DNA of 64,000 bases from Photobacterium profundum (GTDB lineage: Bacteria; Pseudomonadota; Gammaproteobacteria; Enterobacterales; Vibrionaceae). The notes below the pieces were generated by a model. The model searched no databases. It saw nothing but the letters and a program-made list of their open reading frames with translations, and was not told the DNA's origin. Positions within the stretch are counted from its first letter, which is position 1. Each line of letters begins with the position of its first letter. Shown here in pieces: positions 39,313 through 50,917 of this stretch. The DNA is taken from assembly GCF_003026285.1 (NCBI RefSeq), contig NZ_PYOD01000011.1, positions 1-64,000 on the forward strand, given 5' to 3'. The position numbers and the translations under genes were made by a program.

Positions 39313-40689
39313 ATGGACGATTATGAACGGAAAATCTTTGTACTAGATACGAATATTCTACTTCACGAACCTCTCGCTATTTATTCATTTCAAGAACACG
39401 ATGTTGTCATTCCAATGACCGTGCTGGAAGAGTTAGACCGTATCAAAGACAGTAAGCGAGATGTCTCTCGTGACGCTCGTGTTGCCATTCGGGCGTTAGA
39501 AGATATTTTCCACGACGCAACCCCAGAACAAATATCGGCCGGTATTCCATTCACTAACCAAGTAGGCAAAAAAGGCACGGTTGCGATATTTGCTGATTAT
39601 GAAATAAAACAAACGGTTCAGGCTTTTTCTGATAAAGCGGGTGATAACCGTATTCTTAATGGTGTTTTATATTTACAAGAGCAGCATGCCCCTCGTGATG
39701 TTGTGCTGGTAACGAAAGACATTAATATGCGCTTACGTGCCAAAGGTGCGGGGGTCTGTCATGTGGATGATTATCGTTCTGATCAGCTAATTGATGATAT
39801 TAAGTTACTGACGAAAGGTTTTCATCGTTTTGAAGGGCGTTTTTGGGAAGGTGTTGCGGAGTGCCATTCTGAAAATAGAGGACGTTCAACGGTACACACA
39901 TTACCGAGTAATCTATTTGAAGCTCCGTTTATTAATCAATACTTATTAGACGATGGCGGTGATTTTACTGGTCGAATCCAAAGTATTGATGATGATAGCG
40001 TTACCGTTAAAGATATTGGTCATGATCGGTTGATGCACCGTCAAGCATGGGGAATCCACCCTAAAAATGTGTATCAAGGTATGGCGCTTGATGCCATGTT
40101 AGATCCCGACATTGATTTAGTGATCCTTACTGGCCCTGCGGGCTGTGGTAAAACTATATTGGCGATGGCGGCCGCGCTTGAGCAGGTCATTGAAAAAGGC
40201 ATGTATGACAAGATAATTGTTACACGTAATACGCCGGAAATAGCCGAGTCGATTGGCTTCTTACCCGGCACTGAAGAAGAAAAAATGATGCCATGGTTAG
40301 CGGCGGTAACCGATACTATGGAAGCATTACATAAAAATGATGTGTGTACTGATGGCTCAATGAAATATATTTTTGATAAAGCCAATATTCAGTTCAAATC
40401 GATAAACTTCATGCGTGGTCGCTCTATTCAGAATGCGTTTGTATTACTGGATGAATGCCAGAATTTAACTGCCTCTCAAATTAAAACCATCATCACCCGA
40501 TGTGGTGAAGGCACCAAGCTGGTCTGCTCGGGGAACTTAGCGCAGATCGATTCCAGTTATCTTTCACCCGTTACCTCGGGTCTTACCTATATTGTTGAAC
40601 GCTTTAAGAATTTTGAAGGTAGTGCCAATATCTACCTTAACGGGGTCGTCCGCAGTCGTCTTGCTGAATTTGCGGAAGAAAATCTTTAA
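39313..40689 (+). CDS. PhoH-family ATPase with N-terminal PIN domain
   Basis: A 458-residue fusion of a PIN nuclease domain (residues about 5-150, beginning FVLDTNILLHEP, with conserved acidic residues DTN, EELDRIKD and TKDINMR) and a PhoH ATPase domain (about 235-458) with P-loop LTGPAGCGKTILA and LLDECQNLTASQIKT Walker B. Resembles PhoH2-type/YlaK proteins, RNA helicase-RNases in mycobacteria; activity in vibrios is inferred. AAGGAGG ribosome site five bases before ATG 39313; a GTG two codons earlier overlaps that site and is unlikely. Convergent with thiQ, with only 19 bp between stops. Confidence 0.93.
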   Translation: MDDYERKIFVLDTNILLHEPLAIYSFQEHDVVIPMTVLEELDRIKDSKRDVSRDARVAIRALEDIFHDATPEQISAGIPFTNQVGKKGTVAIFADYEIKQTVQAFSDKAGDNRILNGVLYLQEQHAPRDVVLVTKDINMRLRAKGAGVCHVDDYRSDQLIDDIKLLTKGFHRFEGRFWEGVAECHSENRGRSTVHTLPSNLFEAPFINQYLLDDGGDFTGRIQSIDDDSVTVKDIGHDRLMHRQAWGIHPKNVYQGMALDAMLDPDIDLVILTGPAGCGKTILAMAAALEQVIEKGMYDKIIVTRNTPEIAESIGFLPGTEEEKMMPWLAAVTDTMEALHKNDVCTDGSMKYIFDKANIQFKSINFMRGRSIQNAFVLLDECQNLTASQIKTIITRCGEGTKLVCSGNLAQIDSSYLSPVTSGLTYIVERFKNFEGSANIYLNGVVRSRLAEFAEENL

Positions 40690-40708
40690 TACTCTCAACG
40701 TTTCTTAT

Positions 40709-41434
40709 TTAAAATCCTAAATATTGTGTTAAAGCTTCATCTTTTGGCTCACCCAGCACTTGTTGGGTTGGGCCAAACACGCGAATTTGTCCATTATGAA
40801 TAAAAGCACATTTGTTCGATATTTTTAGCGCATCTTCTGGGCTATGAGTGATCATTAATACGGTGATTTTTTGCTCTCGTGCAATATGTTTGACCAACTC
40901 CAGCATTTCTTTTCTCAATGCGGGATCCAACGCCGAAAAAGGTTCATCCAGTAATAACAACGGGCGCTGGCGAATTAAACAACGCGCTAATGCGACGCGT
41001 TGCTTTTGACCGCCAGAAAGTTGTTCCGGCAAACGGTCAAGGTACTTACTGACCCCGACTCTTGAGGCAGCCACCACAATATTCTCTTTCTCTTGGTGTG
41101 ATAACTTTAATCCTGGATGAATACCTAAACCGATATTTTCAAATACTGTTAAGTGTGGGAATAAATTATGTTCTTGAAATAACATCGATAACGGACGTTC
41201 GGCAGGTGCTTGTGTGGTGATGAGGCTACCGTTGAGGTGCAGTTCACCGCTATCTGGTTTAAGAAAACCTGCAACCATGGCAAGCAATGAACTTTTACCT
41301 GCACCACTGGGGCCGATTAACGCGATGATATCGCCTTTATTGGCGATAAGATCGAAAGACATCAATAATGATTCATTGTGAGAGGCATTCCCCTGATGGG
41401 TATAGCAATGATTTAGTTGATCGAGCTGTATCAT
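40709..41434 (-). CDS. thiQ: Thiamine ABC transporter ATPase ThiQ
   Basis: ABC ATPase (241 residues) energising thiamine/TPP uptake. Walker A GPSGAGKSS, signature LSGGQKQRVALAR, Walker B LLLLDEPFSALD and switch His in MITHSPEDA are intact. ATG 41434 is preferred; a GTG four codons upstream also follows the thiP stop closely. Last gene of thiB-thiP-thiQ. Confidence 0.95.
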   Translation of the reverse strand: MIQLDQLNHCYTHQGNASHNESLLMSFDLIANKGDIIALIGPSGAGKSSLLAMVAGFLKPDSGELHLNGSLITTQAPAERPLSMLFQEHNLFPHLTVFENIGLGIHPGLKLSHQEKENIVVAASRVGVSKYLDRLPEQLSGGQKQRVALARCLIRQRPLLLLDEPFSALDPALRKEMLELVKHIAREQKITVLMITHSPEDALKISNKCAFIHNGQIRVFGPTQQVLGEPKDEALTQYLGF

Positions 41435-41446
41435 GATCGTATTCAC

Positions 41447-43093
41447 TTATCGATGTCCTGCTTTAGTGCTTTTAAACGGATTACGGTGAGAGTTCTGTGC
41501 TTTAGGGCTGCTTATCAATGCGTATTCGACGAGGCTAAATAATCCTAAGCTCAGCAGTAGTAATAGCAAAGCAGCAACAGCCGCAGCGTCCATTTGATAA
41601 CTACCCAGTAACTGGAATAAATACAGGGGCAACGTTTGGAAATCTTGGCTACCAAACAAAGCGATTGCGCCTAAATCACCTAACGATAAAACAAAACCAA
41701 TGGCTAATGCCTGTGCGATGGGTTTACGTAAGGCTCGCCACTCTACCAACTTCAGGCGTGACAGGCCGCTCATTCCAAGGCTGTGGCATAAAGGATTATA
41801 TTGTTGAGCAACGTGCAACATGGGTTGGCTTAAGGTCTTAATCACATAGGGTAGTGCCATCAATGCATTCACTGTAACTACCACCCAGAATGCTGTCGCA
41901 AAGACATCGGTATATTGGCGTAGCAAAAGAAATATTCCCGTACTCAACACCAGGCTAGGTGTGACTAAAATCATAGTGCCAAGCAACTCTATACCATCAG
42001 CTTTAAATTTCTGTTGCTGGATCCGCCAATGTCGGCTGGCTAATAAAATAGCGATACCCGCAGAGGTTGCAAAAAAACACGCCAACATGGCAATTTTTAA
42101 TGAATTAGTCACAGCTTGCCACAATGCTGGTTGGCTTAATTGTTGAAATAGTTGGCTGTTTAAGCCAGCCCCAATAACGGCCAAAAGTGGTGGGATCACT
42201 AACAATAAAACGCAGCTAATCCAGAAGCCATCCCAGATTTTTTCATATTTGCTATCGGTGTAATTCTGTGGCGATTGTTCTATTGAGCCTGACAACGTTG
42301 AAAGGGGTTTAGTAAAGCGTTGAGTAAACAAGACTAAGCTACAGCAAATCAACATTTGCCAAATGGCAAGAATAGCGCCAGCTGCTAAATCAAAGTCGTA
42401 GCGTAATGCTTGATAAATCGCGAGCTCAATGGTGGTGGCTTTTGGCCCACCACCCAACGACATAATAACGGCGAAGCTGGTAAAGCACAGCATGAACACT
42501 AAGCCTATTACATGGGGCATTTGCTGACGTAAACGTGGCCAAGCAATGAAACGGAATTTATTCCAACCGGTTAAGCCTAAATGGGCGGCAAGCTTATGTT
42601 GTTCGGCTGGAATACCTTCGAGGCTTTGTAATAATAAACGGGTTGCTAGCGGTAAATTTAAGAAAACATGCGCAAGTAAAATACCGTTTAAGCCGTAGAT
42701 ACTAAAGGGAAGCGGTTGGTCGATTAAACCAAAAAGTTCAGCCAATAAGCCACTTTTTCCATAAATGGCGAGCAAGCCAAAGACTGCGACCAACACGGGA
42801 ATAACTAAGGTCATCGCAAATAAACGGAGCAACAAGTTACGCCCAACAAATTGGCGACGTGATAAGGCATAAGCAATGGGTATCGCAGGGATCAGGCTTA
42901 ATACTGTAGAGAGAAATGCCTGAGTAAAACTGAATACAGTGACATGTCGAAGATAAGGATCCTGCCAAATAAGGAAAGGGTTCAACTCGGATGCTTGGCT
43001 GATCAATGCTGCAATAGCACTGATCACCAACAGAAGAATCAATCCGGCGCTGAATACGCCGGGAAGTGTGGTGCTAAAACGGTTATTCATCAT
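41447..43093 (-). CDS. thiP: Thiamine ABC transporter permease ThiP
   Basis: A roughly 548-residue permease with about twelve helices in two binding-protein-dependent transport domains, each with an EAA-like loop (LGLTGWNKFRFIAWPRLRQQ and LGMSGLSRLKLVEWRALRKP). ATG 43093 overlaps the thiB stop (ATGA); a second ATG follows directly, and one seven codons upstream lies inside thiB. Imports thiamine and its phosphates with ThiB and ThiQ. Confidence 0.94.
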   Translation of the reverse strand: MMNNRFSTTLPGVFSAGLILLLVISAIAALISQASELNPFLIWQDPYLRHVTVFSFTQAFLSTVLSLIPAIPIAYALSRRQFVGRNLLLRLFAMTLVIPVLVAVFGLLAIYGKSGLLAELFGLIDQPLPFSIYGLNGILLAHVFLNLPLATRLLLQSLEGIPAEQHKLAAHLGLTGWNKFRFIAWPRLRQQMPHVIGLVFMLCFTSFAVIMSLGGGPKATTIELAIYQALRYDFDLAAGAILAIWQMLICCSLVLFTQRFTKPLSTLSGSIEQSPQNYTDSKYEKIWDGFWISCVLLLVIPPLLAVIGAGLNSQLFQQLSQPALWQAVTNSLKIAMLACFFATSAGIAILLASRHWRIQQQKFKADGIELLGTMILVTPSLVLSTGIFLLLRQYTDVFATAFWVVVTVNALMALPYVIKTLSQPMLHVAQQYNPLCHSLGMSGLSRLKLVEWRALRKPIAQALAIGFVLSLGDLGAIALFGSQDFQTLPLYLFQLLGSYQMDAAAVAALLLLLLSLGLFSLVEYALISSPKAQNSHRNPFKSTKAGHR

Positions 43094-44076
43094 TGGGTTA
43101 ATGCTTGCTGCCATTCACGGATCCACGAGCGGCGCTGTGCTGCAACTTCATCTGCATTGAACTCAAGTGCTTGTGCTGGTACGGTTAATTGATTGAAACC
43201 ATCTGGCAGTGCTTGCTTGGTAACTGGATACATCCAGTTACCCGTTGGCATGGCTGATTGAAAATCATCACTCAAAATGAATGCCATAAATTGATCGGCA
43301 AGTTTCGGATTGTTTGCCGCTTTTAGCTTAGCCGCGACTTCCACCTGCATATAATGACCTTCGCTAAAATTAGCCGCTTTATATTTCGCGTCTTTTTCTG
43401 CAATGATGTGGTAAGCCGGTGAGGTGGTGTAAGACAGCACCATGTCAGATTCACCTTTAAGGAACATATTATATGCTTCAGACCAACCTTTGGTGACTGT
43501 TACGGTATTTTTTGCCAGCTGTTGCCATGCTGCAGGGGCTTTATCACCGTATACTGATTTCATCCATAACATCAAACCTTGGCCGGGTGTCGAGGTACGA
43601 GGATCTTGGTAGATCACACTAATATCATCACGCTTTACTAATTCAGCTAAGCTTTTGGGTGGATTCGCTAGCTTTTCAGAATCGTAGACAAATGCAAAGT
43701 AGCCATAGTCATAAGGCACAAATGTTTTGTCTGTCCAGCCATTAGGTAGAATCACTTTGCTGGTATTGATGTTATGTTCCGCTAATAATCCAGTCTTTTT
43801 AGCTTCGGTCATTAAGTTGTTATCTAAGCCTAATAACACATCAGCCTTGGTGTTTTTACCTTCCAGACGCACGCGATTTAATATTGAAACACCATCATCT
43901 AATGCGACAAAATCGATAGTACAGTCGCATTGGGCTTCAAATGCTTTTTTGATTGTAGGGCCAGGGCCCCAATCTGATGCAAATGAGCTGTAGGTATATA
44001 CCGTTAGGGTGTTGTCATTTGCTAGCGCTGGCATTGCAATTAACGCTAGAGATAATAGTGGTAGTGATTTTTTCAA
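43090..44076 (-). CDS. thiB: Thiamine-binding periplasmic protein ThiB
   Basis: A 328-residue binding protein (E. coli 327) with signal peptide (LKKSLPLLSLALIAMPALA) and mature start NDNTLTVYTYSSFASDWGPGPTIKKAFEAQC, diagnostic of ThiB. I choose TTG 44076 because AGGAG lies six bases upstream and the protein then matches the family start; an in-frame ATG at 44100 would place that ribosome site inside the gene. Expression is governed by the TPP riboswitch at 44250-44352. First gene of the thiBPQ operon. Confidence 0.93.
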   Translation of the reverse strand: MKKSLPLLSLALIAMPALANDNTLTVYTYSSFASDWGPGPTIKKAFEAQCDCTIDFVALDDGVSILNRVRLEGKNTKADVLLGLDNNLMTEAKKTGLLAEHNINTSKVILPNGWTDKTFVPYDYGYFAFVYDSEKLANPPKSLAELVKRDDISVIYQDPRTSTPGQGLMLWMKSVYGDKAPAAWQQLAKNTVTVTKGWSEAYNMFLKGESDMVLSYTTSPAYHIIAEKDAKYKAANFSEGHYMQVEVAAKLKAANNPKLADQFMAFILSDDFQSAMPTGNWMYPVTKQALPDGFNQLTVPAQALEFNADEVAAQRRSWIREWQQALTQ

Positions 44077-44087
44077 GATACGCTCCT

Positions 44088-44101
44088 GATGCCCTTGCAT
44101 C
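44088..44101 (-). other. Small hairpin next to thiB ribosome site
   Basis: GATGC-AAGG-GCATC on the minus strand lies one base before the AGGAG of thiB. It could influence translation start together with the riboswitch. This is inference from position only. Confidence 0.35.
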
Positions 44102-44249
44102 CTGCGAGGGGAAATATTTCAAATGCGCGTAGGGTGAGAAGGTATGAGCATCATGCTCTTACGTATGATTATTTTGAAGTGTGTATTTTATGCTTAATAC
44201 GATAAACCATAAAACACGCACTAAAAAGTGAAGCGACCTTCTTTTCTCA

Positions 44250-44352
44250 ATTCCTACGCCAGCATGACCTGGTTCAGGTTCTGTGGGTTCTGCAGTGCAA
44301 TCTCAGCCTGTACTTTAGTTGCGACGTGCATCTGTATAAATACGGGCTCCCC
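44250..44352 (-). ncRNA. TPP riboswitch (THI element)
   Basis: On the minus strand the leader of thiBPQ carries the conserved TPP aptamer: GGGGAGCCC at the start, GGCTGAGATTGC in the pyrimidine-sensor arm, AACCCACAGAACCTGA and the terminal CATGCTGGCGTAGGAA. Binding of thiamine pyrophosphate should lower expression of the transporter. About 170 nt separate it from the thiB start, with no clear intrinsic terminator, so control may act on translation. Confidence 0.95.
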
Positions 44353-44506
44353 AATGAGAACGGTTGTTATTGTAATCGTGCAAGTAAGCAGTTGCTAGTA
44401 GATTGCACAGGAATGATGAGATCGTACCGTCTACATGAGTGTGAAAGTGCGATAGATGGATGTTTAATCGTACGATTTTTCTGGATTACTTTGCTAGATT
44501 ATATCG
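44353..44506 (-). promoter_or_regulatory. thiBPQ promoter region
   Basis: AT-rich stretch between the DUF547 gene and the riboswitch. TACAAT (minus strand, 44369-44374) is a plausible -10 element placing the start of transcription a few bases before the riboswitch. No clear -35 and no ORF worth calling. Confidence 0.4.
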
Positions 44507-45289
44507 TTATTTCGCTTGGTTAAGTGACCAATCATAACCATAACTTACCGAATTTAATTGGATATCGTGTCCTTTTCGATATTGGTTTAAATGCGTTTGT
44601 AGCTCAGATTGATTACCAAAGTCACTGCTGAACCAATCATATATTGATGAAAGTCGTACTTGGTTTCCTGTAATACTCACGCCTTTGCTGCTATTGATGA
44701 AATCAGTCGCTGCTTTTTCGAGTTGAGTATTTTTATTTTGCCCATTAAACGCGGTATCCAATAAATTTGGGCAGCCAAAGCTGGCACAATTCACTGCGTA
44801 ATGAATGCGAGGATCACGCCAGATCGGACGTAAAATCCGATGTTCAATGTCATTGAGGCTTAATTGCTGACCAGCAATGGTGATTAACGTGTCATCCCAC
44901 GGACCAAAACTAAAGAACCCACCGAGTTTGGTTATGGATTTTACCGGATAATTATCAAGGATCAGCTGGACGGTAAGGCCGTTGTATAAATTCACCCAAT
45001 AGGCAAATTGTTCATCTTTGCTGTATTGGCGAGGATCTATTCTGGCAAGATCGCGCAGGTATCGATCAAGGTTGTCTTTGTCGTTTGTGGTAACAGCACT
45101 GTAGCGGAACAGGGTTTGCTTGGCTTCAGTGACTAAGTATTTATCTAATATCTGTTGCCAACGGGCATGAGAGATTTGAGCTGAATTGGCGTTATTACTG
45201 GGTTGCCAATATGCCCATAATTCAGCTTTGGGGGCTGCAAAAGTCAGGGTTGAAAACAGTAATAAGGTGATAGAAATAAGTGAGCGCAT
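44507..45289 (-). CDS. DUF547 secreted protein
   Basis: A 260-residue protein with signal peptide (MRSLISITLLLFSTLTFA) and a DUF547 domain. Characteristic stretches are EQFAYWVNLYNGLTVQLIL, LNDIEHRILR, and DPRIHYAVNCASFGCPNL, which contains conserved His and Cys residues arranged as in a thiol-protease-like centre. Function of DUF547 is not established. Start at ATG 45289 with GGGAAGAG upstream; eight extra codons to 45313 are possible. It is separated from leuD by a terminator, so it is probably transcribed alone. Confidence 0.88.
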   Translation of the reverse strand: MRSLISITLLLFSTLTFAAPKAELWAYWQPSNNANSAQISHARWQQILDKYLVTEAKQTLFRYSAVTTNDKDNLDRYLRDLARIDPRQYSKDEQFAYWVNLYNGLTVQLILDNYPVKSITKLGGFFSFGPWDDTLITIAGQQLSLNDIEHRILRPIWRDPRIHYAVNCASFGCPNLLDTAFNGQNKNTQLEKAATDFINSSKGVSITGNQVRLSSIYDWFSSDFGNQSELQTHLNQYRKGHDIQLNSVSYGYDWSLNQAK

Positions 45290-45393
45290 TGTCGTTCTCT
45301 TCCCTAAGTTCATATAATTAAGTGCGATTTCGCAGAGTCGTTATTGATAAGACCTTGTATAAGAAGATTATATTGCATAAAAATATGAAGTAT

Positions 45394-45426
45394 AAAAAAA
45401 GCACTTCGATTAAGAAGTGCTTTTTT
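45394..45426. terminator. Bidirectional terminator after leuD
   Basis: Stem GCACTTC/GAAGTGC with 6-nt loop, A run on the left and T run on the right. It lies about 55 bp downstream of leuD on the minus strand and ends the leu operon. Confidence 0.9.
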
Positions 45427-45478
45427 GTTATTCATTTTTCATTATAGAAATTAGCTTAGTGTATTTCGAGAAAAATGG

Positions 45479-46081
45479 TTAAACCAAAAATGCAGGAATT
45501 TTAGATTCATACTCTGCAATCTTGTCTGCATGTTGTAGCGTTAAGCCAATGTTATCTAATCCATTTAATAGGCAGTGACGACGGAATTCATCGATCTCAA
45601 ATGAATAAGTTTTATCATTTGCCGTGACTTGCATCGTTTCAAGATCAACGTTGATCTTGGCACCTTCGTTAGCTTCAACATATTGGAACAGCTCATCAAC
45701 TTCTTGATCGGTTAGACGAACCGGAACCATTTGATTATTGATTGAGTTGCCGTAAAAAATGTCTGCAAAGCTTGGTGCTATCATCACCTGAATGCCGTAA
45801 TCAGCCAGTGCCCACGGTGCGTGTTCACGCGATGAACCACAACCGAAGTTTTCACGTGCCAACAAAATACTTGCACCTTGATAGCGGGGTGCATTCATAA
45901 TGAAGTCGGGGTTTTCTTGTTGTCCAGCATCATCAAGGAAGCGCCAATCATTGAAAAGGTGCTGACCAAAGCCTGTACGAGTCACTTTCTGCAGAAACTG
46001 CTTAGGAATGATGGCATCTGTATCAATATTGGCGGTATCAAGTGGAACCACTAATCCTGTGTGTTGTTTAAAACCTGTCAT
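45479..46081 (-). CDS. leuD: 3-isopropylmalate dehydratase small subunit
   Basis: Swivel-domain subunit of 200 residues (E. coli 201) of isopropylmalate isomerase, pairing with LeuC. Signatures [36 protein letters not shown] and [19 protein letters not shown] are intact. Last gene of leuABCD, 17 bp after leuC. Confidence 0.97.
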   Translation of the reverse strand: MTGFKQHTGLVVPLDTANIDTDAIIPKQFLQKVTRTGFGQHLFNDWRFLDDAGQQENPDFIMNAPRYQGASILLARENFGCGSSREHAPWALADYGIQVMIAPSFADIFYGNSINNQMVPVRLTDQEVDELFQYVEANEGAKINVDLETMQVTANDKTYSFEIDEFRRHCLLNGLDNIGLTLQHADKIAEYESKIPAFLV

Positions 46082-46098
46082 TGTTTGTTCCTTCCTGA

Positions 46099-47529
46099 TT
46101 AAGCCGTTGTGTTATCTAAGTCGCGGATATCAACAAAGTGACCAGCACATGCTGCTGCTGCTGCCATCGCAGGGCTGACTAGGTGAGTTCGACCATCACG
46201 GCCTTGGCGACCTTCGAAGTTACGGTTACTTGTTGAAGCACAGCGTTCTTTAGGTCCTAAGCGGTCATTATTCATCGCTAGACACATTGAACAACCCGGT
46301 AGGCGCCACTCAAAACCTGCTTCAATGAAGATCTTATCTAACCCTTCTTTCTCAGCTTGTGCTTTTACTTGCTCAGATCCTGGAACAACCAATGCCTGAA
46401 CATTTGCTGCAACTTTACGCCCTTTGGCAATCGCAGCGGCTGCACGCATGTCTTCGATACGCGAGTTGGTGCAAGAACCAATAAAGACTTTATCAATATC
46501 GAAATCAGACAATTTCTTGCCTGCTTCTAATCCCATGTAGGCCAGTGCTTTTTCAGCTGATGTTTTATCAACTTGTTCGCTGAAGCTCTCAGGGCTAGGA
46601 ATTAATTCATCAATAGCAATAACTTGACCTGGGTTTGTGCCCCAAGTGACTTGTGGTTTGATATCTTTAGCTTCTAGCGTAACAACGGCATCAAACTGGG
46701 CATCATCATCGGTTTTCAGCGTGTTCCAGTACTCGACGGCAGCATCAAAGTTTGCATCTATCGGTGAGAATTTACGATCTTTAATGTAGTCGTAAGTGGT
46801 TTGGTCTGGGGCAATAAGGCCAGCTTTAGCACCTAACTCGATCGCCATGTTACAGACTGTCATACGACCTTCCATCGTTAGATCAGTAATGGCTTCACCA
46901 CAGAATTCAACCACATAACCTGTACCGCCAGCTGCCGTTGTTTTACCAATGATTGCCAGTACGATATCTTTAGCGGTAATGCCTCTTGCAACTTTACCAA
47001 CCACTTCGATTTTCATGGTTTTAGCACGTGCTTGCTTCAGTGTTTGCGTTGCAAGTACATGTTCAACTTCTGAGGTACCAATACCGAATGCCAATGAGCC
47101 AAATGCACCATGAGTGGCAGTGTGAGAGTCACCACAAACAATGGTCATACCCGGTAAAGTGATGCCTAGCTCTGGTCCCATGACATGCACAATGCCCTGA
47201 TACTTATGGTTTAGGTCATATAGGGTGACACCAAACTCTTCACAGTTTTTTGCTAGGGTTTCCATCTGGATACGTGCCATTTCACCCGATGCATTAATAT
47301 CTTTTGTTTGGGTTGAAACGTTATGATCCATGGTTGCGAAGGTCTTACCTATTTGGCGAACCTTGCGACCTTTCTCACGTAAACCATCAAAGGCTTGCGG
47401 TGACGTCACTTCGTGTACCAAGTGGCGGTCAATATACAGTATTGGGTTTTCACCTTCTGCAGCTACCGCGACGTGGGCATCGTAGACTTTTTCATACAGT
47501 GTTTTTGATGTTCCGGTGTTTGCTGACAT
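46099..47529 (-). CDS. leuC: 3-isopropylmalate dehydratase large subunit
   Basis: Aconitase-like [4Fe-4S] enzyme subunit, 476 residues. Cluster ligands sit in [13 protein letters not shown] and [11 protein letters not shown]; other signatures are [33 protein letters not shown] 47529 ([20 protein letters not shown]) matches the family start with AAGGA upstream; in-frame codons up to 47598 precede it but overlap that ribosome site. Third gene of leuABCD. Confidence 0.97.
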   Translation of the reverse strand: MSANTGTSKTLYEKVYDAHVAVAAEGENPILYIDRHLVHEVTSPQAFDGLREKGRKVRQIGKTFATMDHNVSTQTKDINASGEMARIQMETLAKNCEEFGVTLYDLNHKYQGIVHVMGPELGITLPGMTIVCGDSHTATHGAFGSLAFGIGTSEVEHVLATQTLKQARAKTMKIEVVGKVARGITAKDIVLAIIGKTTAAGGTGYVVEFCGEAITDLTMEGRMTVCNMAIELGAKAGLIAPDQTTYDYIKDRKFSPIDANFDAAVEYWNTLKTDDDAQFDAVVTLEAKDIKPQVTWGTNPGQVIAIDELIPSPESFSEQVDKTSAEKALAYMGLEAGKKLSDFDIDKVFIGSCTNSRIEDMRAAAAIAKGRKVAANVQALVVPGSEQVKAQAEKEGLDKIFIEAGFEWRLPGCSMCLAMNNDRLGPKERCASTSNRNFEGRQGRDGRTHLVSPAMAAAAACAGHFVDIRDLDNTTA

Positions 47530-47625
47530 TGTTCGATGTTCCTTGTCATTAATACCTGCCGTTTCACTTTTTATATGCGTGTTTAACGGCAGGTACAATT
47601 GATATCGAGTACTTAGCGATGACTC

Positions 47626-50267
<2,642 letters not shown>

Positions 50268-50340
50268 TGCTACTTCCTTTTTATTGGCCTGCCTGTGTAA
50301 GGCTTAGTCTGCATCCGCTTGCGCTGGCTCTGTAATATGC

Positions 50341-50369
50341 AAAAACCCGCGCAGACTGCGCGGGTTTTT
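50341..50369 (-). terminator. leu attenuator terminator
   Basis: GC-rich stem AACCCGCGCAG/CTGCGCGGGTT flanked by A and T runs, lying between leuL and leuA. The segment CGCGCGGG in the last codons of leuL can pair with CCCGCGC of this stem, forming an antiterminator when the ribosome stalls at the leucine codons. Confidence 0.93.
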
Positions 50370-50400
50370 AGATTCTTATGTGGTGTTTCTCACCTATAAG

Positions 50401-50463
50401 CTACCCGCGCGAATTATTCACGATAAGGAGGAGGCTTAAGAGTAAAGAGAAACGATTTTTCAT
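50401..50463 (-). CDS. leuL: leu operon leader peptide
   Basis: A 20-residue peptide MKNRFSLLLSLLLIVNNSRG with six leucines in an eight-residue span (TTA CTC TTA AGC CTC CTC CTT), immediately upstream of the attenuator. Low charged leucyl-tRNA should stall ribosomes there and leave the CGCGCGGG tail free to block the terminator. The stop codon TAG at 50401-50403 directly follows the pairing segment, so a ribosome that finishes the peptide masks it and lets the terminator form. A GGAAG ribosome site lies 11 bases upstream of the ATG. Confidence 0.93.
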   Translation of the reverse strand: MKNRFSLLLSLLLIVNNSRG

Positions 50464-50497
50464 TTTTTAAATGACTTCCACAAAATTGATTAACAAA

Positions 50498-50527
50498 TGA
50501 ATACCAAATAGATAGGACGGTCGTCAA
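50498..50527 (-). promoter_or_regulatory. Candidate leu operon promoter
   Basis: On the minus strand TTGACG (50522-50527) and TATTCA (50498-50503) are separated by 18 bp, about 35 bp before leuL. A reasonable sigma-70 promoter; not proven. Confidence 0.55.
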
Positions 50528-50749
50528 CCATTAATTGATTATTTATTTGTCGGTTATGATTAATCTTATGATTTTAATATGTTTTTAATTCAGGTTCGAC
50601 CAGGTGGCTATTTTGACATGGTATTACTTTAATGAATCGGAATCCGAGTTTGATACGAATACCTTATTTTATTGTTTCCATTCTTGTAACAGTTGAGTGA
50701 TGAAAGTGGTGAGGAATCTTCAGGGTGCAAAGGGAGTCACAGTCATTAA

Positions 50750-50765
50750 TTAATCATTTGATTAA
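50750..50765. promoter_or_regulatory. Operator-like palindrome 1 upstream of TetR gene
   Basis: TTAATCA-TT-TGATTAA, a perfect palindrome with 7-bp arms. It is the same as the core of the second palindrome 66 bp downstream. Confidence 0.6.
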
Positions 50766-50812
50766 ATTGGAGTGAATAAATAAGTGAACGAAATTACAGC
50801 TGATCGAGTAAA

Positions 50813-50834
50813 TTATTAATCAAGTGATTAATAA
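50813..50834. promoter_or_regulatory. Operator-like palindrome 2 upstream of TetR gene
   Basis: Arms TTATTAATCA and TGATTAATAA around AG form a perfect 22-bp palindrome, 84 bp before the TetR start. Length and symmetry suit a TetR dimer pair, pointing to autoregulation of the operon. Confidence 0.7.
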
Positions 50835-50917
50835 ATTCAGGGACGTCATTTTATGGTGTGATATCGACATTATAAACGACTGATGCATTTGAATATCAAA
50901 AAGGTAGATAAAAGATT

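Larger units (their letters stand above)
50528..50917. promoter_or_regulatory. leu / efflux-operon intergenic region
   Basis: About 390 bp of AT-rich DNA between the leu promoter and the TetR gene. It contains two related operator palindromes (50750-50765 and 50813-50834) and further partial TTAATTGATTA-type sequences nearer the leu promoter. No gene is supported. Confidence 0.6.

Noticed and set aside
44326-44523. 65-codon plus-strand frame over the thi promoter
   Set aside because: Overlaps the TPP riboswitch and thi promoter on the other strand; no family likeness.
50464-50917. Search for an sRNA gene beside leu
   Set aside because: No terminator-like hairpin with T run and promoter pair could be found; palindromes fit operators better.
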